64,000 nt of DNA from Rhodospirillaceae bacterium (GTDB taxonomy: Bacteria > Pseudomonadota > Alphaproteobacteria > Rhodospirillales > Rhodospirillaceae), in assembly GCA_947476925.1 (NCBI GenBank), contig CANJSF010000008.1, positions 1 to 64,000 of the forward strand, given 5' to 3'. A program made the translations under genes and the position numbers. The notes beneath the pieces are model-generated. The model worked only from the letters and a program-made list of their open reading frames with translations. It did not search any database and had not been told where the DNA came from. Each line of letters opens with the position of its first letter. The stretch's first letter is position 1. This document shows positions 26,472 to 34,514 of the stretch, piece after piece.

Positions 26472-26963
26472 ATGACGGAAAACGCACCTTCGGCTGCGAA
26501 AGCCGCCCGCAAATTTCTGTTGGTTGTCAATCGATCATCAGAGTTAAAAGCTGCCGTGCGCTTTTCGTGCCGCCGAGCGCTGCATACGGGCGGCAGCGTT
26601 GTGCTGTTTTCGTGTGTGCCTAAGCGCGATTCGCACTACTTCGCGAGCATTGGTGAATTGATGGAGCGCGAAGCCCACAGCGAAGCCGAAGAAGTGCTAA
26701 AAGCTGTGGCCGCCGATGCCCATCGCCAAATGGGCATCTATCCGCAAGTGGTGTTGCGTGAAGGCGATACCATGGAGCAACTGCTGGCCGTTCTATCTGA
26801 AGATGGCTCGATCTCGATTCTTGTTTTGGGCGCTGGTACTGGCCCCGAGGGGCCCGGCGACTTGGTCAGCGCGCTCTCGGGTAAACTTGCGGGCAAAATT
26901 CGAATCCCGGTGACCATTGTCCCTGGCCACCTTACAGACGCCCAGGTGGACGGCCTGACTTGA
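26472..26963 (+). CDS. universal stress protein (UspA family)
   Basis: 163-residue single-domain Usp protein. The first strand KFLLVVNRSSELKAAVRFS and the C-terminal LVLGAGTGPEGPGDLVSAL followed by RIPVTIVPG match the nucleotide-binding G-2x-G-9x-G pattern only loosely, so ATP binding is uncertain. The ATG at 26472 is chosen; the longer reading frame from 26436 overlaps the previous gene and adds a non-conserved leader. Third gene of the TauE/TIGR02186/Usp run. In many alphaproteobacteria the usp and nfu genes sit side by side next to trpS; here they are side by side but trpS is 4 kb away on the other strand. Confidence 0.85.
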   Translation: MTENAPSAAKAARKFLLVVNRSSELKAAVRFSCRRALHTGGSVVLFSCVPKRDSHYFASIGELMEREAHSEAEEVLKAVAADAHRQMGIYPQVVLREGDTMEQLLAVLSEDGSISILVLGAGTGPEGPGDLVSALSGKLAGKIRIPVTIVPGHLTDAQVDGLT

Positions 26964-27041
26964 TTTCAGACTGATTTAGTCCTATTTATACGCGACTCGG
27001 CTTTCACCTGGGACCGATCTGCCCTCGAAGGATTTTGTGCC

Positions 27042-27602
27042 ATGTTCATACAAACCGAAGAGACCCCCAACCCAGGGACATTGAAGTTTTTGCCTGGACG
27101 GGACGTGATGGCGACGGGTGTTGCTGATTTTACGTCGGTCGAGGGCGCCAAGCGCTCGCCTCTTGCATTTATCCTGTTCGGTATTGCCGGCGTGAAGGGC
27201 GTTTTTTTGGGACAGGATTTTGTGACTGTTACCAAAAGCGACGAGAAGTCATGGCAGACACTTAAACCCATGATCTTGGGCGCGATCATGGATCATTATA
27301 CGTCGGGCCACCCCGTGATTGTCGACGCGGCACCGACCGGCGAGAGCGAAGAGTTCAACGACGGTATCGGGCCGGAAATTGTCTCGCAAATCAAAGAACT
27401 CATCGAAACGCGCGTGCGCCCTGCTGTGGCGCAGGATGGTGGCGACATTATTTATAAGGGTTTCAAAGAAGGTACGGTTTACTTGCATATGCGTGGCTCG
27501 TGCGCGGGCTGTCCCAGCTCGACGGCGACGCTGAAGATGGGCATTGAGAACATGTTGCGCCACTACGTGCCCGAAGTATTGCAAGTCGAAGCGATCAATT
27601 AG
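27042..27602 (+). CDS. NifU/Nfu-type iron-sulfur scaffold protein
   Basis: 186 residues with two domains. The Nfu N-terminal domain begins MFIQTEETPNPGTLKFLPG, and the C-terminal NifU domain carries RPAVAQDGGDI and the cluster-binding motif SCAGCPSS with Cys154 and Cys157. Such proteins carry [4Fe-4S] clusters to client enzymes; mitochondrial NFU1 has the same architecture. The RBS AAGGA lies 8 bases before ATG at 27042. Its stop is 13 bases before the GTG of the glucosaminidase gene. Confidence 0.95.
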   Translation: MFIQTEETPNPGTLKFLPGRDVMATGVADFTSVEGAKRSPLAFILFGIAGVKGVFLGQDFVTVTKSDEKSWQTLKPMILGAIMDHYTSGHPVIVDAAPTGESEEFNDGIGPEIVSQIKELIETRVRPAVAQDGGDIIYKGFKEGTVYLHMRGSCAGCPSSTATLKMGIENMLRHYVPEVLQVEAIN

Positions 27603-27615
27603 CGGCGCGTGCCTG

Positions 27616-28581
27616 GTGCGTAACAGCGCAGCCGTTGCATCCACTACGATCCTTTGGGCGATCGCGGCTGTTTTGGTGGGGCAAAGTTTAGGGCCCCAAA
27701 CCCCGCAGCCCATCCATTGGGATTTTGAGGTCAGTGCCGACCCCTTGCCGGTTGCCGCCGTTGAAGACACCTTCTCGAAACTTGATTACGACGTGAGCCA
27801 TGTTCGCCGTGGACAAGCCGTGCCACGGATTTTGGTGCGCACCATCCCTGATGACCTAGGCCAAGTGCCCGAGGTTGATCGCCGCAAAGACCTATTCTTG
27901 GCTGCTGTGTTGCCTTTGGCGCTCGCGGTGAATGAGCAAATTAGCGCCGAGCGAGTGGAAGTTAAGGCGATGGCCGAGAAGATTGCCCTTGGCCGCGATT
28001 TGACGTTCTTGGAGCAGCAAGAGCTCAATCGCCTTGCGCGCGTGTACCGCGTCATTGACGATACCGACGACGCTGATGCCGACAAAACCCCGCCTGACTT
28101 AAGCGCCAACGATCTGATCGATGAGCTTATGCTGCGCGCAGCCCCGTTGCCGGTATCGCTGGTCCTCGCCCAAGCGGCTGAGGAAAGTGCTTGGGGCCTG
28201 TCGCGTTTTGCATCCGAGGGCAACGCACTATATGGCCAGTGGGTATGGAACGATGGGCTGGGAATCATTCCGAAATCACGGGCAGACGGACAAACCCACA
28301 GCGTGCGCGCCTTTCGTGATATTCATGAATCAACTTTATCCTATGCACACAATCTGAATACTCACCGCGCCTATAGCGCGTTTCGCAATGTGCGAGCCAA
28401 CATGTTGAATACGACCGGCCGACTTGATGGCTTCGCGTTGGCGGGCACGCTGACGCGCTATTCAGGACGCGGGCAGGCATACGTCTCGTCATTGCGCACC
28501 ATCATCCGCAGCAACGACCTGTCAGCGTTGGATCGAGCGCAACTTGGCAAGCCTGGATCGACCAGCGCAACGGCGACCTAA
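27616..28581 (+). CDS. Bax-like glucosaminidase-domain protein
   Basis: About 321 residues from a GTG at 27616. This start is chosen because it gives an N-terminal membrane segment (ASTTILWAIAAVLVGQSLG) directly after nfu. The open frame extends back to 27544 inside nfu, with a cysteine-rich leader that looks like out-of-frame noise. The C-terminal half (about residues 190-310) is a glucosaminidase domain like E. coli Bax: LVLAQAAEESAWGLSRFA, with the catalytic Glu, then GNALYGQWVW and SYAHNLNTHRAY. Predicted to be membrane-anchored in the periplasm and to cleave or bind peptidoglycan glycans. Confidence 0.8.
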   Translation: MRNSAAVASTTILWAIAAVLVGQSLGPQTPQPIHWDFEVSADPLPVAAVEDTFSKLDYDVSHVRRGQAVPRILVRTIPDDLGQVPEVDRRKDLFLAAVLPLALAVNEQISAERVEVKAMAEKIALGRDLTFLEQQELNRLARVYRVIDDTDDADADKTPPDLSANDLIDELMLRAAPLPVSLVLAQAAEESAWGLSRFASEGNALYGQWVWNDGLGIIPKSRADGQTHSVRAFRDIHESTLSYAHNLNTHRAYSAFRNVRANMLNTTGRLDGFALAGTLTRYSGRGQAYVSSLRTIIRSNDLSALDRAQLGKPGSTSATAT

Positions 28582-28584
28582 CGG

Positions 28585-29175
28585 ATGAAGCCGATGTCAA
28601 AAGCGCAAAAGTCACCGGGGATGACCGATGCCGCCGTGAAAGCAAAAACAGGTCGGTCGTGGACGGGGTGGCGCACCGCACTCGACAAACTTGGCGCCAA
28701 GACCATGGACCACGCAGACATCGTCAAACTTCTTGCTGCGAAGTACAAGCTTACGTGGTGGTGGGCGCAGGGCGTGACGGTTGGCTATGAACGATTGATC
28801 AGGAAGCGGGCGCTTTATCAGAAGCGTGATGGTTTTGCAGCTGGCGTCAGCAAAACATGCGCAGCAAGCGCCAAAACTCTCTTTAAAATTTTTGACGATC
28901 CTAAAATTCGCCGTGCGTTGCTTGGCACAGACATTGTTTTTTCAACTCGGCTTCCGGCGAAAAGGTTGCGGTTTGCCTGGCCTAAAGGTGGGCGTGTCGT
29001 GATTGATTTTTACCCAAAGCCGAGTGGCAAAACGCAAGTTGTCGTGCAACATGAGAAACTTGCGAAAGCAAGCCAAGTCGTACGTCTGAAAACGTTTTGG
29101 CAGGGCGTAATTGCTGCGGCCGAAGGTTTTGCTGGGGTAGCATCGACAAAAGCAACAAAAAAGAGAACGGCATGA
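28585..29175 (+). CDS. DUF4287 plus SRPBCC-like two-domain protein
   Basis: 196 residues. The N-terminal part matches DUF4287 in layout: [18 protein letters not shown], then [20 protein letters not shown] and VTVGYE. The C-terminal part (about 90-190) resembles a small START/SRPBCC (AHSA1-like) domain with a strand-rich [17 protein letters not shown] and a final helix [13 protein letters not shown]. This domain pair recurs in bacteria but its function is unknown. It starts 3 bases after the glucosaminidase gene; an in-frame ATG at 28594 is also possible. Its end overlaps the next gene by ATGA, so translation is probably coupled. Confidence 0.7.
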   Translation: MKPMSKAQKSPGMTDAAVKAKTGRSWTGWRTALDKLGAKTMDHADIVKLLAAKYKLTWWWAQGVTVGYERLIRKRALYQKRDGFAAGVSKTCAASAKTLFKIFDDPKIRRALLGTDIVFSTRLPAKRLRFAWPKGGRVVIDFYPKPSGKTQVVVQHEKLAKASQVVRLKTFWQGVIAAAEGFAGVASTKATKKRTA

Positions 29176-29768
29176 CGCGAGAGCATCTGAACGAGTCGGG
29201 TCTTGATTTAATCTTTCGCCAGGCGCGGAGTCATAATGCTTGGCTGCCAAAGCCCGTCGCGCCGGAGCTGTTGGAACGGCTGTATGACCTGATGAAGATG
29301 GGGCCCACCAGCGCTAATTCTTGCCCGGTCCGGATCATTTTTGTGACGAGCATTGAGGCCAAAGAGAAATTAAAACCCGCATTGTCGAGCGGTAACATGG
29401 CCAAGACTATGAGCGCACCTGTGGTCGCAATTATTGGCTATGACACAAAATTCTACGAGCTTTTGCCGGAGTTGTTCCCGCACGATCAAACGGCGCCTAA
29501 GTGGTTTGACGGCAATGCCGCTCTGATTCAGGAAACCGCGTTTCGAAACGGAACATTACAAGCTGCGTATCTTATGATTGCAGCGCGCTCCTTGGGCTTA
29601 GATTGCGGTCCCATGAGCGGTTTTGACCAAGGCAAAGTGAATGCCGCATTCTGGCCCGATGGCCGTATTAAAGTGAATTTCTTGTGCAACATCGGCTATG
29701 GCGATGACGCCAAAGTTTTTGCACGCAGTCCGCGCTTGCCGTTCGAGAAGGCCTGCCAGGTCTTGTAA
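29172..29768 (+). CDS. RutE/HadB-like nitroreductase family (malonic semialdehyde reductase type)
   Basis: 198-residue FMN-dependent nitroreductase-fold protein. Family features are [14 protein letters not shown] near residue 17, [19 protein letters not shown] near residue 40 (flavin-binding Ser-x-Asn pattern), and [19 protein letters not shown] near residue 140. RutE reduces malonic semialdehyde to 3-hydroxypropionate in uracil breakdown. No other rut gene is in the window, so the physiological substrate is open. Last gene of the plus-strand run; its stop is 2 bases from the end of the opposing DoxX gene. Confidence 0.85.
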   Translation: MTREHLNESGLDLIFRQARSHNAWLPKPVAPELLERLYDLMKMGPTSANSCPVRIIFVTSIEAKEKLKPALSSGNMAKTMSAPVVAIIGYDTKFYELLPELFPHDQTAPKWFDGNAALIQETAFRNGTLQAAYLMIAARSLGLDCGPMSGFDQGKVNAAFWPDGRIKVNFLCNIGYGDDAKVFARSPRLPFEKACQVL

Positions 29769-29770
29769 AT

Positions 29771-30235
29771 TCAACCGGCGAAACGTTTAGCGATTAAGTG
29801 ATCCAGCGATAGCCGCCCGGGCCCACGCACAACAATGGCAGCCAAAAGAAACAGCCAATAAAAGTGTTCGGGAGAATCGTAGGCGGGCATTGCTGCGCCC
29901 AGCACAAATTGAATGACGCACGTCATAATAATCAGCGGCACGGCGGCCAGACGGGCCGCCAAGCCCAGAAACAAAAAGATCGGCATGCTAAATTCTGTCG
30001 TCATGCCCAAGGCTGCTGCAACTTCGGGGGGGAGAATTGGAAGTTGGTATTCTTCTTGGAATAAGAACACCGTCGCATCCCAGTCTTTCGCCTTCTCGAG
30101 CCCTGAGCGAAAAAACACCAGACCGATCCAGATGCGCATGGCGAGATCAAGCACAGGTGCGCCGTAGCTTTCGAGAAAGATGCGCAGTGGTTTAAAAATG
30201 CGGACGATGTTTTGAGTGACGTTTTGAGATGCCAT
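29771..30235 (-). CDS. DoxX family membrane protein
   Basis: 154 residues with four hydrophobic helices. The DoxX signature is in LDLAMRIWIGLVFFRSGLEK (about residues 24-43), and a C-terminal SPEHFYWLFLLAAIVVRGPG segment matches the family. The ATG at 30235 is supported by GAGGG 8 bases upstream; the frame runs on to 30394 but that leader is basic, not conserved-looking, and lacks an RBS. DoxX proteins accompany bufferin/gig operons (GigT in Cupriavidus) and are also found with thiosulfate or quinone metabolism. Here it follows the DUF2282 gene, separated by 172 bases containing a small hairpin. Confidence 0.85.
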   Translation of the reverse strand: MASQNVTQNIVRIFKPLRIFLESYGAPVLDLAMRIWIGLVFFRSGLEKAKDWDATVFLFQEEYQLPILPPEVAAALGMTTEFSMPIFLFLGLAARLAAVPLIIMTCVIQFVLGAAMPAYDSPEHFYWLFLLAAIVVRGPGRLSLDHLIAKRFAG

Positions 30236-30400
30236 TGGTTTAACCCTCACAGACCCTTGAACAGATAGTGTTACACCTGACGAGCCTGGGGCAGAAGTTG
30301 GTGCGTGATAGAAAGGGCCATGACGGAGACGGCGTGCTGAGGATGGAGGGTGGAATTGCGACACGCCATCAACCGTCATGGAATAGTCAGTCAAAAGAGG

Positions 30401-30414
30401 GGGCTGATTAGCCC
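30401..30414 (-). terminator. small hairpin spanning the stop of the DUF2282 gene
   Basis: GGGCT (30401-30405) and AGCCC (30410-30414) form a 5-bp stem with a 4-base loop that contains the stop codon. On the minus strand it is followed by CCTCTTTTGACT. It could lower read-through into doxX, so that precursor outnumbers DoxX. Weak evidence. Confidence 0.35.
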
Positions 30415-30713
30415 TTCATTTTGGAATTCATGCCCTCGAATGGCTTGGCTTCGCCCTTCATGGTGGCGCAAGTGCCTGCTGGCACTTCTTTGAAGTCTTG
30501 ACCGCTGAAGGTGACTTTTGATTGGCCGGCGCAGCCATGCGAACCATTGGCGGCCGCGCAGCTGTTTTCGCCAGCTTTGGAAATGCCATAGCACTTCTCA
30601 ACGGCGGGCTTTGCTGTTTGAGCGTTGGTGGGCGATACGGCGGCAACGGCAAGGTAAGCGGCGCCAACAACGGCAGACACGAGGGCTGTTTGGGCAAACT
30701 TTTCGGTGAGCAT
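30408..30713 (-). CDS. DUF2282 bufferin-type (BufA1/GigP) metallophore precursor
   Basis: 101-residue exported small protein. A Sec signal peptide (first 31 residues, likely cleavage at TNA-Q) leaves about 70 residues. The DUF2282 core has four cysteines at 41, 52, 61 and 82 in the contexts EKCYGI, ENSCAAANGSHGCAGQS and PAGTCATMKG. The family includes bufferins: periplasmic copper-binding peptides whose cysteines are turned into heterocycles by a DUF692 (MNIO) enzyme with a DUF2063 partner. Neither enzyme is encoded in this window, only the DoxX gene downstream. AGGAAGGA lies about 8 bases before ATG, indicating strong translation. Whether the peptide is modified by an enzyme encoded elsewhere is unknown. 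Confidence 0.9.
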   Translation of the reverse strand: MLTEKFAQTALVSAVVGAAYLAVAAVSPTNAQTAKPAVEKCYGISKAGENSCAAANGSHGCAGQSKVTFSGQDFKEVPAGTCATMKGEAKPFEGMNSKMKG

Positions 30714-30828
30714 GGGTTAATTCCTTCCTGTGTGAATTCCGTCGGCACAGGGCCTTGAGCCCTTGCACGACGGCAATAGGCATAGGCGCGAAAGCGTGGC
30801 CTTTCTAATACCGTTCAGTGAATGTTTC

Positions 30829-30845
30829 GATAACCTGAAGTTATC
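30829..30845. promoter_or_regulatory. LysR-type operator candidate upstream of DUF2282 gene
   Basis: A perfect 17-bp palindrome, GATAAC-CTGAA-GTTATC, containing the T-N11-A pattern of LysR boxes. It lies between the stop of the LysR gene and the DUF2282 gene, 116 bases before the latter's ATG. A smaller palindrome TTCAGTGAA (30814-30822) is centred 19 bases closer to the gene, and TATTAG follows as a possible -10. Confidence 0.5.
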
Positions 30846-30850
30846 AAGCC

Positions 30851-31729
30851 CTACATCACGTCCCAACGGTAGCTTTTAGCCAGCTGCACCAGGGCTTTGG
30901 TGGCAGGGGTAAATTGCCGCCCCGAGACCGTCGCCAGAGAAATCGTGCGCGAGACTTCAGGCTCGATCAACAGGCGCAGCACAACGCCGGACAGGCGTGG
31001 CAGAAATTCCGGCATGACCGCGCAGCCAAACCCCGCCGCCAGCATAGCTTGCACCCAATCTTCGCGCTCGCTGCGGAAGATGATGTTGACCGGTATATCA
31101 CGGTCCACGCCCAAAGCTTCCCAATGATCGTCGAACTCGCACGCTGTGCGTTGCACGTACGATTCGTTGTTGAGTTCTTCGACCCTCACCGCATTGAGTT
31201 TTTCGAAGCGATGACCTTTTGGGAAAGCAACGCCATACCTTTCGCGATAAAGGGGAATCGGATCGAGCCGCGCGGGCAAATTGGGCATACCCACCAATGC
31301 CACATCCAATTTGCCTTTGGTCATATCGTCGAGCAATTGCTGACCAGGCCGTTCGACAATGGAAAGGTCGACCGATGGCAGTTTTTCGCGGATGGCGCGC
31401 AGGAAGCCGACAATCACATGAGGGCTGATGGTGCACATGACCCCGAGTTTGAGCGGCACCTTTTTGGCCCTCTTGAAGCCGCCCGCCTCGGCTTGCGCAG
31501 TCTCGGCCGACAACATCACTAGCTCAAGGTGAGGTTTGACAAGGCACCCCAAATCCGTGAGGTGGGTATTGCCGCGCTCGCGTCGAAACAGTTCGCCGCC
31601 AAATTGATCTTCAAGAACTTTAATGGCTTTGGTGAGTGCGGGCTGCGACACATGACAGGCCGCTGCCGCGCGCGTAAAATTCAGCTCGCGACACAGCGTC
31701 AGAAAATATTTGATTTGATTCAGTTCCAT
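30851..31729 (-). CDS. LysR-family transcriptional regulator
   Basis: 292 residues. The winged helix-turn-helix is at the N-terminus (IKYFLTLCRELNFTRAAAAC, then QPALTKAIKVLEDQFGG). A periplasmic-binding-protein-like effector domain starts near residue 92 (PLKLGVMCTISPHVIVGFL). Cysteines at 99, 197 (QRTACEFDDHW) and 236 (GFGCAVMPE) lie in the effector domain and could sense metal or oxidants, but they do not match the OxyR spacing. RBS GGGAGG is 5 bases before ATG. The gene starts 25 bases after trpS, in the same direction, and lies directly upstream of the DUF2282 gene, its most likely target. Confidence 0.9.
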   Translation of the reverse strand: MELNQIKYFLTLCRELNFTRAAAACHVSQPALTKAIKVLEDQFGGELFRRERGNTHLTDLGCLVKPHLELVMLSAETAQAEAGGFKRAKKVPLKLGVMCTISPHVIVGFLRAIREKLPSVDLSIVERPGQQLLDDMTKGKLDVALVGMPNLPARLDPIPLYRERYGVAFPKGHRFEKLNAVRVEELNNESYVQRTACEFDDHWEALGVDRDIPVNIIFRSEREDWVQAMLAAGFGCAVMPEFLPRLSGVVLRLLIEPEVSRTISLATVSGRQFTPATKALVQLAKSYRWDVM

Positions 31730-31754
31730 GGCTGCCTCCCAACAAGAGTAACAG

Positions 31755-32792
31755 CTATGTCAGAGGCAGGAAACCGACCACGTCGTAGACCTCTTTGAGT
31801 GTGGCGCTGGCAATGCCATTGGCCTTTTCCGCACCCCGCGCCAAGACCTTATCAATCTCGGTTGGGTCATTCATGAGCCGTTTGGTTTCGGCATTGATCG
31901 GTCCCAAGACTTGGACAGCAGTTTCTGTGAGCTTCGTTTTGAATGCTGAGAATTGCAGGCCCGCGATATCGGCCAGGGCCTCTACAGCTGATTTGTCAGT
32001 CAGGGCTGCATAGATGTTAATGAGGTTGGCCGCCTCAGGTCGACCTTCCATTTCTGCTGGCGTGGTCGGTAACGGCAATGGGTCAGTTTTAGCTTTTTGA
32101 AACTTGAGCGCAATGGCATCGCGATCATCGGTCATGTTTAGGCGGGAGTAGTCAGACTCGTCGGACTTTGACATTTTTTTCAAGCCGTCGCGCAGGCTCA
32201 TGACGCGCATGCCGGGCCCGCGAATGACCGGCTCGGGCTGCGGGAACACGACTTTGCCAAAATCGATGTTAAATTTTTGCGCGATGTCACGCGCCAGCTC
32301 CAAATGCTGTTTCTGGTCTTCGCCCACAGGAACATGTGTGGCCTTGTAGACCAAAATATCGGCAGCCATGAGGTTGGGGTACACATACAAACCGACCGAC
32401 GCGTTCTCGCGGTTTTTGCCCGCCTTGTCCTTGAACTGCGTCATGCGATTAAGCCAGCCGATGCGCGCTACGCAGTTCAGCACCCACGCCAGCTGCGCGT
32501 GCGCCGGCACGTGGCTTTGGACGAACAAGGCATTGGTCACAGGATCAACGCCCGCCGCAATCATACCAGCAGCGACCTCGCGCGTGGTGCGTTTGAGTTC
32601 GGCTGGGTCTTGCCACACGGTAATGGCGTGCATATCGACAATGCAAAACAGGCATTCGTAGTCTTTTTGAAGTGCCACCCAATTACGGATTGCGCCCAAA
32701 TAGTTGCCGAGGTGAAGATTGCCCGTGGGCTGAATGCCAGACAGGATGCGCCCGGCTTTGTGACCGAGCGGTGTGGACCCGCTAGTGGACAT
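31755..32792 (-). CDS. trpS: tryptophanyl-tRNA synthetase
   Basis: 345-residue class I synthetase. The HIGH-equivalent motif is in [19 protein letters not shown] near residue 20, and the KMSKS loop reads KKMSKSDES near residue 210. [10 protein letters not shown] and [20 protein letters not shown] complete the active site. Length is normal for TrpS. It follows murJ by 82 bases in the mutS-glnD-murJ-trpS arrangement shared by many alphaproteobacteria. Confidence 0.98.
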   Translation of the reverse strand: MSTSGSTPLGHKAGRILSGIQPTGNLHLGNYLGAIRNWVALQKDYECLFCIVDMHAITVWQDPAELKRTTREVAAGMIAAGVDPVTNALFVQSHVPAHAQLAWVLNCVARIGWLNRMTQFKDKAGKNRENASVGLYVYPNLMAADILVYKATHVPVGEDQKQHLELARDIAQKFNIDFGKVVFPQPEPVIRGPGMRVMSLRDGLKKMSKSDESDYSRLNMTDDRDAIALKFQKAKTDPLPLPTTPAEMEGRPEAANLINIYAALTDKSAVEALADIAGLQFSAFKTKLTETAVQVLGPINAETKRLMNDPTEIDKVLARGAEKANGIASATLKEVYDVVGFLPLT

Positions 32793-32874
32793 GACGTCCT
32801 CCTGTTTGCGGCGCGCGCATGGACCCGTGCGCCAAATTAAGGTGGCTGGGTGGTAGCCCGGTCGTTAGGCGCGG

Positions 32875-34449
32875 TCAAGCACGACGGCGCAGGCGCTTTA
32901 AATCGCCGGGCGTTGCTGCGCCAGTAGCTAGTATTGCAATTCCATATGCAAGCGCACCACACACAATCAGACCAACAAGCACCAGGGTGCGCAACGTGAA
33001 TGGACCAGAAGCAGCACCTGGGGCACCAAAGAGAGGACCCCACACCTGAGAGGCGCCTGCAAGCGCAAGCCAAAGAGCAGCCCCCATAATGACTGCGGCA
33101 AAAATAATTTTGGGCATGCCGCGCTTGAGCCGATCATCGAGGATCAGAAATGTTCGTCGGTGCAAGACGACCACAAGAATCGCGATGTTGATCCACGCCG
33201 AAACCGAAGTCGCCAACGCAATGCCGACGTGTCCCAGCACATTCATCAGCCCGACATTGAGTGCGATCCCAACGATGAATGCTGCACTGGCGGCTTGAAC
33301 GGGTGTTTTGGTATCATTGCGGCTGAAGAAGTTGGGCGTGAGTGCTTTGTTCAAAACATAGGCGGGAAGCCCAAACGAGAAGGCCATGAGTGCTGCGGCA
33401 ACGGCTTGTCGATCCGTCGGGTCAAATTGGCCGCGCTCGAACAGCACGGATGTGATGGGCTCGGCCAGCATCGCAATGCCGACGGCGGCGGGAACGGTCA
33501 GCAATAGGCTGAGTTCAATCGCGCGGTTTTGATCAGAGATCGCTGCGGCGTGATCGCCATTTTGAATATGACGTGAGAGCAGTGGCACGAGCGCGACGCC
33601 GATGGCCACGCCAATCACGCCTACAGGCAACAGGTTTACACGATCAGCGTAATACAACCATGACACAGCGCCCGCCGACACAAGCGTGGCGACAATTTTA
33701 TTGACCACAAGATTGAGCTGATAAATGCCCGCGCCAAACATGACCGGCGCCATACGAGACAGAAGTGTTTTCACTTCGGGCGTAAGACGGGGCATGGTGA
33801 GTTTAAACCGCATGCCAATGCGTTTGCAGTCTTGTGCCAACCAGACGAATTGCACGACGCCGGCCGCAAACACACCCCAGGCCAGGAAAAATGCCGGATC
33901 ACCCTTGGCGCCAACGCCGCTCAGCAATGCCGCGATTAGTGTGAGGTTGAGCAATACGGGGGCGAATGATGCCGCGGCAAATCGATCAAAGGCATTGAGT
34001 ACGCCCGATTGCAGCGAGGTGAGCGAGACAAAGAACAGATAGGGAAATGCGATACGCGCGAGCTCCGTCGTTCGCTCCATTTGGCCGGGGATGTCTTTAA
34101 AGCCCGGCGCCATCACATAGAGCACCACCGGCATCGCGATGATCATAACGACACTAAACACCAACAGGGCGGCAGCCAAAACCGCAAAGGCATCGTCGGC
34201 GAATTGCTTGGCTTTCTCTTTGCCGTCTTTTGCCAAGATCTGCGTAAAAATTGGGACGAACCCGGCCGAAAACGCACCCTCGGCAAACAGACTTCGAAAT
34301 AGATTGGGGAACTGAAAGGCGATGAAAAAGGCGTCGGCTGTGGCGCCCGCCCCCAGGAACGTGGCCGTCAGCACGTCGCGGGCAAAACCCGTCAGGCGCG
34401 ATAGCAACGTGTAAGAACCAACAGTCGTGACCGAACGCAGAAAAGACAT
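32875..34449 (-). CDS. murJ: lipid II flippase MurJ
   Basis: 524-residue polytopic protein (about 14 hydrophobic segments) of the MviN/MurJ branch of the MOP superfamily. It flips the peptidoglycan precursor lipid II to the periplasmic face. Typical features are the start LRSVTTVGSYTLLSRLTGFARDV trimmed at its conserved arginine, then DAFFIAFQFPNLFRSLFAEGAF (residues about 40-60) with the FRxxFAEGAF block, and an arginine- and lysine-poor core. It sits between glnD and trpS. Confidence 0.97.
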   Translation of the reverse strand: MSFLRSVTTVGSYTLLSRLTGFARDVLTATFLGAGATADAFFIAFQFPNLFRSLFAEGAFSAGFVPIFTQILAKDGKEKAKQFADDAFAVLAAALLVFSVVMIIAMPVVLYVMAPGFKDIPGQMERTTELARIAFPYLFFVSLTSLQSGVLNAFDRFAAASFAPVLLNLTLIAALLSGVGAKGDPAFFLAWGVFAAGVVQFVWLAQDCKRIGMRFKLTMPRLTPEVKTLLSRMAPVMFGAGIYQLNLVVNKIVATLVSAGAVSWLYYADRVNLLPVGVIGVAIGVALVPLLSRHIQNGDHAAAISDQNRAIELSLLLTVPAAVGIAMLAEPITSVLFERGQFDPTDRQAVAAALMAFSFGLPAYVLNKALTPNFFSRNDTKTPVQAASAAFIVGIALNVGLMNVLGHVGIALATSVSAWINIAILVVVLHRRTFLILDDRLKRGMPKIIFAAVIMGAALWLALAGASQVWGPLFGAPGAASGPFTLRTLVLVGLIVCGALAYGIAILATGAATPGDLKRLRRRA

Positions 34450-34514
34450 GGGCTGGGTGTATCTTAAATTTGCCCCGAGGTGAATCGGAGACAGAGGTGT
34501 GGCGCAAAAATAGC

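Noticed and set aside
27544-27615. Upstream start for the glucosaminidase protein inside nfu
   Set aside because: Would overlap the conserved nfu 3' end and add a Cys/Lys-rich leader before the membrane segment; GTG at 27616 fits better.
30236-30394. N-terminal extension of DoxX, or a remnant of DUF692/DUF2063
   Set aside because: No RBS for the longer form, and the residues show no similarity I recognise to either bufferin enzyme; the ATG at 30235 has a good RBS.
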